In this document: piece after piece, positions 32,764 through 39,392 of the stretch
How positions within the stretch are numbered: the stretch's first letter is position 1
Layout of the letters: each line of letters begins with the position of its first letter
Assembly (NCBI GenBank): GCA_002789015.1
Contig: PFSJ01000030.1
Coordinates: forward strand, 1-39,392
Length of the DNA stretch: 39,392 bases
DNA from: a candidate division WWE3 bacterium CG_4_9_14_0_2_um_filter_35_11
GTDB lineage: Bacteria > Patescibacteriota > WWE3 > 2-01-FULL-39-13
Direction: 5' to 3'
Position numbers and translations under genes: made by a program
The notes under the pieces: generated by a model
What the model saw: only the letters and a program-made list of their open reading frames with translations
The model's database searches: none
What the model was told of the DNA's origin: nothing

Positions 32764-33208
32764 TTCGTAATCTTTCAGCAAGTTCTATTGGAGGAATTGT
32801 AATCTCCTGATAATTCCACTTCATAATTCCATCTGTATACGGCATAATAACTAAATGCCCATGAGAAACGCTTTTTCCACTAGTTAAGCCCCTAGACGTT
32901 TTATAGTTAAGCCAAATCTCACCTATCTTGAGTTCGTTTTGTAAAAGCCTGATACCTAACTCTGTAAGGTTACGCATACTCCCCCATACTTTTGGCGATA
33001 TATCTAAAAATCCTTCGACATGCGTCTTTGGAATAACTAGGAGATTTCCATCAATATATGGAAAAAGATTAACTGTCAAAACTGCATCTGCGTTTTTTGC
33101 GATAATGTATTTATCCTTTAGATCGCAAAAAACGCACCTCCCTGTTTTCGTCCAAATATCTCCATAACTTCCATTTTTTCGCGCATGATAATCAGAATAA
33201 TCCGGCAT
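32741..33208 (-). CDS. HIT family nucleotide hydrolase/transferase-like protein
   Basis: 155 residues. N-terminal GRCVFCDLKDKYII matches the HIT start (C-x2-C), then NLFPYIDGNLLVIPKTHVEG and the HIT motif region GKSVSHGHLVIMPY. The first two His of H-x-H-x-H are present, including the middle one that acts as nucleophile; the third is Val. HIT proteins cut or transfer nucleotidyl groups (Ap4A, AMP-lysine and similar). ATG at 33208 with TATATT six bases upstream. A long perfect inverted repeat lies in its 5' part. It is paired with the deaminase and diverges from the ATP synthase operon. Confidence 0.83.
   Translation of the reverse strand: MPDYSDYHARKNGSYGDIWTKTGRCVFCDLKDKYIIAKNADAVLTVNLFPYIDGNLLVIPKTHVEGFLDISPKVWGSMRNLTELGIRLLQNELKIGEIWLNYKTSRGLTSGKSVSHGHLVIMPYTDGIMKWNYQEITIPPIELAERLRNAKISNN
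33089..33136. repeat. 15-base perfect inverted repeat inside the HIT gene
   Basis: Arms TGCGTTTTTTGCGAT (33089-33103) and ATCGCAAAAAACGCA (33122-33136), 15 of 15, loop 18 bases. In frame it encodes CVFCD at one end and IAKNA at the other, so the arm includes the conserved C-x2-C. Confidence 0.85.
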
Positions 33209-33214
33209 GTTTTA

Positions 33215-33220
33215 AATATA
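33215..33220 (-). promoter_or_regulatory. -10-like hexamer before the HIT gene
   Basis: TATATT (minus strand, with TGA just upstream) followed by exactly six bases and the ATG at 33208. Confidence 0.5.
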
Positions 33221-33239
33221 TCACGCAAGTGAAAATAGC

Positions 33240-33245
33240 TAATCT
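33240..33245 (+). promoter_or_regulatory. -10-like hexamer before the ATP synthase operon
   Basis: TAATCT followed by five bases and the ATG at 33251. The HIT and ATP synthase promoters share a 42-base divergent region. Confidence 0.4.
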
Positions 33246-33250
33246 GTAGT

Positions 33251-33505
33251 ATGATTATTTCAAGAATGAAAAAAACTGATAAGGAGTATTTAGAAAACTT
33301 CAAACGAAACCGAATCAAAGCATTTGGATCAATCGCAGGAATAACTTTTGGAGTTGTCATTATCTTTTTTTTAATCGGATATTACATTGACACAACATTT
33401 AATACGAAGCCATATGGCATAATAATCCTTTTAGTAGTATCATTTCCCATTGTTCAAGTCATTTTGTATAGAATTTTAAAGAAAATTTACTCAGATAAAA
33501 ATTAA
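33251..33505 (+). CDS. AtpZ/AtpI-like small membrane protein of the ATP synthase operon
   Basis: 84 residues; a second Met at 33266 could be the start, but the upstream -10-like box favours 33251. A basic cytoplasmic start (MKKTDKEYLENFKRNRIKAF) is followed by two membrane helices (GITFGVVIIFFLIGYYID and YGIIILLVVSFPIVQVILYR). Size, two-helix shape with a GYYID turn, and first position in the operon fit AtpZ/AtpI, which helps assemble the c-ring and in some species moves magnesium or calcium. It ends five bases before atpB. Confidence 0.75.
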   Translation: MIISRMKKTDKEYLENFKRNRIKAFGSIAGITFGVVIIFFLIGYYIDTTFNTKPYGIIILLVVSFPIVQVILYRILKKIYSDKN

Positions 33506-33510
33506 GTTAT

Positions 33511-34302
33511 ATGGAAGAAATCTCACTAGTCCCAGGTACAATATTCTCGATTCTTGGCATAAACATAAATAATGCTGTTTTAGCAAGCTTTTTAGTTTCT
33601 GGAATATTAATTTATTTAGCAACCACAATTTCAAAGAAAATAAACCTAATCCCTGGAAACTTGCAAATCGCAGGAGAAGCCGCCGTTTCAATCTTTTACA
33701 GTAAGCTTCTTGAGACATACAACAATAAAGTCCTTGCAAAAAAACATACTGCATTAATTGTTAGCTTTTTTCTTTTTGTATTAATATCAAATCAATTTAG
33801 CTTAATCCCTTTGGTTCAAAGCATCACTGTAAATGGGATTAGTGCATTTAAAACCCCAACAGCTCACCTATCACAAACAATTGCTTTAGCACTAGCAGTA
33901 GTTGGATTCTCTCACTACATTGCACTTAGAATGTCTCCAATAAAGCACATCGGAAATTATATAAAAATAAAAGCAATCTTAGACATAAGGTCTCCAAAAG
34001 GTATCGGGATGGCACTTTTGGAAGTTTTTTTAGGCATATTAGATATAATTGGTGAACTCGCAAAGGTCATTTCACTTTCATGCAGGCTTTTCGGAAACAT
34101 ATTCGCAGGTGAAGTCATGATTGCAGTCATTTCCGGAATGTCCATATATACTAGCTATATTGTCCCTGCGCCCTTCTATTTTTTAAGCATCTTTTCTGGT
34201 ATTATTCAGGCGTTGGTTTTTGCTTATCTAGCAACATCATTCATATCAGGCATGGCAGTTTCAAGTGGCGCTAACCTAGTAAAAAATGCGAATCAAAGTT
34301 AA
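33511..34302 (+). CDS. atpB: ATP synthase F0 subunit a
   Basis: 263 residues with five to six membrane helices. The essential Arg is in LSCRLFGNIFAGEVMIAV (near residue 193), next to the c-ring. Other family features are FFLFVLISNQFSLIPL and, near the end, IQALVFAYLATSFISGMAV. It forms the ion half-channels facing the c subunit. In operon order it follows the AtpZ-like gene and precedes atpE. Confidence 0.93.
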   Translation: MEEISLVPGTIFSILGININNAVLASFLVSGILIYLATTISKKINLIPGNLQIAGEAAVSIFYSKLLETYNNKVLAKKHTALIVSFFLFVLISNQFSLIPLVQSITVNGISAFKTPTAHLSQTIALALAVVGFSHYIALRMSPIKHIGNYIKIKAILDIRSPKGIGMALLEVFLGILDIIGELAKVISLSCRLFGNIFAGEVMIAVISGMSIYTSYIVPAPFYFLSIFSGIIQALVFAYLATSFISGMAVSSGANLVKNANQS

Positions 34303-34313
34303 TTTATTTTTTT

Positions 34314-34320
34314 AAGGAGA
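34314..34320 (+). promoter_or_regulatory. Strong ribosome binding site of atpE
   Basis: AAGGAGA four bases before the ATG at 34325. It is the clearest Shine-Dalgarno sequence in the window; it fits the need for many copies of subunit c per complex and shows that leadered initiation also works in this organism. Confidence 0.8.
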
Positions 34321-34324
34321 AGCT

Positions 34325-34555
34325 ATGGACACAGAAGCAATGAAGTTACTTTCAGCAGGAATTTGTATGGGAATCGGAAGTATCGCCCCAGCAATTGGTG
34401 AGGGAATGATAGCCTCAAAAACGATGGAAGCTATTGGAAGAAATCCAAAAGTTGCCGATAAATTATTTCCAAACATGCTTGTTGCAATGGCTGTTACAGA
34501 ATCAACAGGTATTTATTGTTTAGTCATCTCACTAATAATCTTATTTGTTGCATAA
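34325..34555 (+). CDS. atpE: ATP synthase F0 subunit c with Na+-type two-carboxylate site
   Basis: 76 residues in two membrane helices joined by the polar loop GRNPKVADK. Helix 1 has SIAPAIGEGM (Pro22, Glu26) and helix 2 has AVTESTGIY (Val57, Glu59, Ser60, Thr61, Tyr64). Counted against the Ilyobacter tartaricus Na+-binding c subunit (Gln32, Val63, Glu65, Ser66, Thr67, Tyr70), every ligand position lines up, with Glu in place of Gln32. That Glu/Glu arrangement is the two-carboxylate motif known from the Fusobacterium nucleatum Na+ c-ring. Hence Na+ coupling is the best prediction. Expressed from a strong Shine-Dalgarno site. Confidence 0.95.
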   Translation: MDTEAMKLLSAGICMGIGSIAPAIGEGMIASKTMEAIGRNPKVADKLFPNMLVAMAVTESTGIYCLVISLIILFVA

Positions 34556-34556
34556 C

Positions 34557-35063
34557 ATGAGCGCTTTAGAAAACCTCGGGATTGATCTAACCAGCATATC
34601 TTTATATATCGTAAATTTCGGTATCATAGTATTTTTCATGAATAAATACTTAACTGGACCATTGATTGAAATGCTGGAAAAAAGAAGGTCCACAATTGAA
34701 AATAATCTTAATGAAGCCGAAAAATTGAGAGAAGAAATGTCAAAACAAAAGATACAAATTGATTCGGAAAAAACCATTTCAGAAAAGAAACTTCAAGAAC
34801 AGGAAGCAAACTTAAATGACAAGCTCCAAAAAAAAGCGTCAGAGGTTTTAAAATTGGCGGAAGAAAAAAGCGCAGAGATAATTAGTAACGCAAATGAAGT
34901 TTCAGAAAAAAAGAAAAAAGAAATTCTTTCAGAAACCGAAAAAGAAATTAAATCGACAGTCAAAAATATGGTTATGTATATAGTTTCAAACAAACTTCCC
35001 GAAGATATTATTGTAGAAAGTGTAGATGAAGCTTGGCAAAAAAGCTTCCAAAACAAAAAATGA
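34557..35063 (+). CDS. atpF: ATP synthase F0 subunit b
   Basis: 168 residues from the ATG at 34557, one base after the atpE stop. One N-terminal membrane helix (SLYIVNFGIIVFFMNKYL) is followed by a long, charged, nearly unbroken coiled coil (KLREEMSKQKIQIDSEKTIS onward) that forms the peripheral stalk. The tail (VMYIVSNKLPEDIIVESVDE) contacts the delta subunit. Its TGA overlaps the atpH ATG as ATGA, so b and delta are translationally coupled. Confidence 0.92.
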   Translation: MSALENLGIDLTSISLYIVNFGIIVFFMNKYLTGPLIEMLEKRRSTIENNLNEAEKLREEMSKQKIQIDSEKTISEKKLQEQEANLNDKLQKKASEVLKLAEEKSAEIISNANEVSEKKKKEILSETEKEIKSTVKNMVMYIVSNKLPEDIIVESVDEAWQKSFQNKK

Positions 35064-35644
35064 TTAACTATTTAACAAAATTGGCATTAATAGACGGATT
35101 AAAAAATATACGTGATGATAAGAAATCTCCAGAGTCGTACCCAAAAACAATAGTTGATTATTTCAATAAAATTTCAGAAAAAGACCTTACGGATGAAATT
35201 AAGATTATAGTAAAAGACAAATACGCGCAATCCAAGCTATCACAAATAATAATTGAATTTATATCCAAAGATTTTGGAGAAATTGCAGATGAATATTACT
35301 ATGGTAAATCAAAATCAATCAAAATAGACCCCAGATCTCATTTTGAAAAAGAATTATTAAGTCAGCTTGAAAATTCAACTTACAACGAAATTAGCGAAAA
35401 AGCTGCAAGGGAACTTTATAAAACAGATAAAGGGAAAATCATAATTGTTGAATCACCAGTCGATTTAGATTTAAGTTTAAAAACAAAAATAAGAAAAAGC
35501 TATCAAAATGAGAAGGCTTTGAATTTTGTTGTTTTTAAAGTTAACGAAAGTATACTTGGTGGTATAAAAACGTATATTGACGGCAAAATCGTTGATGATT
35601 CGTGGGCAGAAAAGATAGAAAAATTAGAGTATATAGGTGCATAA
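35060..35644 (+). CDS. atpH: ATP synthase F1 subunit delta (divergent)
   Basis: 194 residues from the ATG at 35060 (overlapping the atpF stop). Sequence is divergent, but size, position and the C-terminal family motif SILGGIKTYIDGKIVDDSWA agree with delta, which ties the b stalk to the top of F1. The N-terminal six-helix domain is weakly conserved (YFNKISEKDLTDEIKIIVKD). Six bases separate it from atpA. Confidence 0.85.
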   Translation: MINYLTKLALIDGLKNIRDDKKSPESYPKTIVDYFNKISEKDLTDEIKIIVKDKYAQSKLSQIIIEFISKDFGEIADEYYYGKSKSIKIDPRSHFEKELLSQLENSTYNEISEKAARELYKTDKGKIIIVESPVDLDLSLKTKIRKSYQNEKALNFVVFKVNESILGGIKTYIDGKIVDDSWAEKIEKLEYIGA

Positions 35645-35650
35645 AATATC

Positions 35651-37180
35651 ATGGCAGAACAACGATTACAAGAATTACTAAAAAATATAGAAGAATCTTT
35701 CTTCAACTCCGATTCAAAATCTGATTCAAAAACAGCATTTGGAGTAATTAGATCATTCAAAGATGGCGTCATTGAAATAGAGGGCCTCAAAAATCTCAAA
35801 ATGGGCGAAATCGTAACGGTGCAATCAACCGATACAAAAGCGCTTGTTTTGAATTTGGAAAAAAATCTATCATATGCAGTCACGCTACAATCAAACAATA
35901 AAGTGAAAGCTGGCATGTATGTTGAATCAACTGGGAAAACATTGGAAATGCCAGTTTCAGAAAAATTTATAGGCAGAGTAATAGATAGTCTTGGAAATGA
36001 ACTTGACGGAAAAGGTAAAGTCGAATCAAAAGAATTTTATGCACATGAAAAAATAGCGCCAGGAGTTATCACGCGAAAACCAGTACATGAGCCTTTGCAA
36101 ACGGGAATTATTGCAATAGATGCTTTAATCCCAATCGGACGTGGACAAAGAGAATTAATAATTGGAGACAGACAAACGGGAAAAACAGCTATTGCGATAG
36201 ACACAATCATCAATCAAAAAGAACAAGATATAACATGTATATATGTAGCAATTGGCCAAAGAGAATCAAAAGTTGCGTCCGTTTATAACCAACTCGAAGC
36301 AAACGGAGCACTTGATTACACAATTATCGTATCCGCATCCGCAGCTACATCTGCTGTAATGCAATTTTTAGCTCCATATGCTGGAAGTGCTATTGCAGAA
36401 TACTTTTTAGATAAAGGCAAAGACGTTTTAATCGTATACGATGATCTTTCCAAGCACGCAGTTTCATACCGCGAAATGTCACTTCTTTTAAGAAGGCCTC
36501 CGGGAAGAGAGGCCTACCCAGGAGATGTTTTTTACATTCACTCAAGGCTATTAGAACGAGCAGTCAAACTTAACGAAAAAAATGGTGGAGGAAGTATCAC
36601 AGCCCTTCCTATAATAGAAACACAAGCTGGAGATGTTTCTGCATACATTCCAACAAACGTAATTTCAATAACTGACGGACAGATATTTTTAGATACTGAC
36701 CTTTACAACAACGGTATATTTCCTGCAATAAATGTGGGTATTTCAGTTTCAAGAGTTGGAGGAAACGCCCAAACAAGAATCATGAAAAAGATTTCAGGAA
36801 CAATGAAACTTGATTTGGCATCTTACTACGAGCTAGAAGCGTTTTCTCAATTTGCAAGCGATTTAGACGAAAATACGAAAATGATACTAAAAAGAGGGAA
36901 AAGAATTGTCTTAAGTCTTACACAAAAACAAAACGCTCCATATCAACTCTGGGAAGAAGTTATGATTACATGGTCAGCAACTAATGGATACCTTGATATT
37001 CTCGACGAAAATGACGTTAGAGAAAAAATAAGTGGGCTTTTGTCATATATTCGCAATAATAAGACAAAGCTTGTCAGTGCAATTAACGAAAAGAAAGAAT
37101 TGACAGATGAAATAAAGGGTCTAGTTGATTCCGCATGCAAGGAATTCTTTAAATCAGTTATCGGGTACGATATCCTGTAA
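35651..37180 (+). CDS. atpA: ATP synthase F1 subunit alpha
   Basis: 509 residues, normal length. Nucleotide-binding domain: Walker A GDRQTGKTA at about 172-180, DALIPIGRGQRELIIG before it, and VLIVYDDLSKHAVSYREMSL (Walker B and the following helix). LLRRPPGREAYPGDVFY and the ISVSRVGGNAQ segment are strongly conserved. This is the non-catalytic nucleotide-binding subunit. The C-terminal helical domain is complete. Confidence 0.97.
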   Translation: MAEQRLQELLKNIEESFFNSDSKSDSKTAFGVIRSFKDGVIEIEGLKNLKMGEIVTVQSTDTKALVLNLEKNLSYAVTLQSNNKVKAGMYVESTGKTLEMPVSEKFIGRVIDSLGNELDGKGKVESKEFYAHEKIAPGVITRKPVHEPLQTGIIAIDALIPIGRGQRELIIGDRQTGKTAIAIDTIINQKEQDITCIYVAIGQRESKVASVYNQLEANGALDYTIIVSASAATSAVMQFLAPYAGSAIAEYFLDKGKDVLIVYDDLSKHAVSYREMSLLLRRPPGREAYPGDVFYIHSRLLERAVKLNEKNGGGSITALPIIETQAGDVSAYIPTNVISITDGQIFLDTDLYNNGIFPAINVGISVSRVGGNAQTRIMKKISGTMKLDLASYYELEAFSQFASDLDENTKMILKRGKRIVLSLTQKQNAPYQLWEEVMITWSATNGYLDILDENDVREKISGLLSYIRNNKTKLVSAINEKKELTDEIKGLVDSACKEFFKSVIGYDIL

Positions 37181-37195
37181 CGATTACATTATGAT

Positions 37196-38104
37196 ATGTC
37201 TGGAAAATTAATCACAATACAAAAGAGAATAAAATCGACAAAAAATACAAAAAAGATAACAAAAGCTATGCAACTTGAAGCTTCTAGCAAAATGAAAAAA
37301 CTTCAAAATAAAGCGGTTTCATCAAGAGAATACACTCAAGGACTTTTAAGTATATTGAAAAATACTACGGCAGAGGATGAAGAAACAGGAGTTTTCAATC
37401 AAATAAGAGAAACAGGGAAAACCGTTTTCATTTTGTATTCATCAGATAAAGGACTTTGCGGAGGACTAAATTCACGAATCATAAATACACTTCTTAGTTC
37501 TATGGAATGGAAAGAAACGCCAGAAGAAGATCGAATATTGATAACAATAGGAAAAAAAGGTTACGACTACGCGATGTATAACAAAATTCCAGTTGATAAA
37601 TCATTCAAAGCAATTAGTGAAAAAATCACACTAATAGAAACATTAGAAATAATAGAAGTCATCTTAGAATATTGGATATCAGGCGAGGCCATGAAAGTAT
37701 TCATGGCCTCGCCCCACTACAAAAGCCCAATAATTTTTTATCCACAAGTGAAATCCTACCTTCCTTTGACTAACGAAACTATAAAGTTACATTTGTCTCC
37801 TATGTCAGATATTTCAATCAAAAAAAGCGAAGAAAATGAAAACGATAACAAACCAATAGTAATATATGAACCAAGCTTTTCCGAATTTAAAGATTCAATA
37901 ACTAGGCAGATAATCCAAGCATTGTTTCTGGCTTCCTTTTTAGAATTAAAAGCATCCGAATATTCAAGCAGAATGTTGGCGATGCAAAATGCTACAGATT
38001 CTGCAGGAGAAATAATCGACACGTTGTCACTAGAGTTTAATAAAGCAAGACAGGCGGCCATAACGCAGGAAATTGCTGAAATAGTTGCAGGCGCATCAAT
38101 ATAA
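37196..38104 (+). CDS. atpG: ATP synthase F1 subunit gamma
   Basis: 302 residues. The N-terminal helix (IQKRIKSTKNTKKITKAMQL, EASSKM) and the C-terminal helix (ALFLASFLELKASEYSSRML, then AMQNATDSAGEIID and LEFNKARQAAITQEI) form the central shaft; the Rossmann-like middle has SDKGLCGGLNSRI. It lies 15 bases after atpA. A 14-base perfect inverted repeat falls in the middle domain at the strand-turn-strand SGEAMKVFMASPHYK; length there matches other gamma subunits, so it has not clearly inserted extra residues. Confidence 0.96.
   Translation: MSGKLITIQKRIKSTKNTKKITKAMQLEASSKMKKLQNKAVSSREYTQGLLSILKNTTAEDEETGVFNQIRETGKTVFILYSSDKGLCGGLNSRIINTLLSSMEWKETPEEDRILITIGKKGYDYAMYNKIPVDKSFKAISEKITLIETLEIIEVILEYWISGEAMKVFMASPHYKSPIIFYPQVKSYLPLTNETIKLHLSPMSDISIKKSEENENDNKPIVIYEPSFSEFKDSITRQIIQALFLASFLELKASEYSSRMLAMQNATDSAGEIIDTLSLEFNKARQAAITQEIAEIVAGASI
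37682..37713. repeat. 14-base perfect inverted repeat inside atpG
   Basis: Arms GGCGAGGCCATGAA (37682-37695) and TTCATGGCCTCGCC (37700-37713), 14 of 14, loop AGTA. It encodes GEAMKVFMAS and is richer in G/C than the surrounding gene. Confidence 0.9.

Positions 38105-39392
<1,288 letters not shown>

Noticed and set aside
36490-36511. Inverted repeat AGGCCTC...GAGGCCT in atpA
   Set aside because: Short stem, and the bases encode the strongly conserved RRPPGREAYPG motif, so protein constraint explains it.

Overview
The window is a compact, AT-rich, gene-dense stretch of bacterial chromosome, most likely from a Candidate Phyla Radiation (Patescibacteria) genome. The grounds are the mix of gene types: an Elp3-type radical SAM/GNAT enzyme, an archaeal-type DUF4346-thymidylate synthase, a membrane-anchored two-domain Clp ATPase, a GatCAB amidotransferase, and a secreted beta-helix protein with a golvesin-like domain. 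I infer the lineage from gene content; no rRNA is present to test it. TGA acts as a normal stop (gatA/gatB, gatC/gatA, atpF/atpH and rplS/yraN overlaps), so this is code 11, not the TGA=Gly code of Gracilibacteria or Absconditabacteria.

Layout. 1-2211 (-): most of a large secreted beta-helix protein, cut by the window edge. 2263-4803 (-): membrane-anchored ClpB/ClpC-like ATPase. 4880-13363: accessory and envelope block with two GT4 glycosyltransferases, a zinc-ribbon methyltransferase, a small acidic protein, a broken ribbon-helix-helix gene, a DUF4143 AAA ATPase with operator-like palindromes, a NicO-type metal exporter and an ABC exporter. 13348-27691 (-): a long housekeeping run, read right to left as thymidylate synthase-like, small membrane protein, lemA, htpX, gatC, gatA, gatB, pyrG, dnaE, clpC, rplS, yraN. 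dnaE is interrupted by an in-frame TAA just before its OB domain. 27733-29461: decayed island with a frameshifted gene and its intact paralogue, a broken Nudix gene and a 5'-truncated dinD. 29462-31921: a Trm9-like methyltransferase and elp3 diverging from abutting start codons. 31972-33208: small Cys-rich protein, dCMP deaminase-like and HIT proteins. 33251-39392: F-type ATP synthase operon atpZ-B-E-F-H-A-G-D, cut inside atpD; the c subunit carries a sodium-type, two-carboxylate ion site.

Two window-wide patterns stand out. First, many genes have a -10-like hexamer exactly 6 bases (5-9 overall) before the start codon, which predicts leaderless mRNAs. This supports an AUA start for pyrG, which has no usable ATG, GTG or TTG. 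Second, several coding regions contain long perfect inverted repeats (thymidylate synthase-like, HIT, atpG, zinc-ribbon methyltransferase, membrane ATPase, Trm9-like). The largest is a 78-base near-palindrome, and two share the core GGGTAGCCC. They look like in-frame palindromic elements or products of template switching.

No tRNA, rRNA, CRISPR array or intact transposase was recognised.
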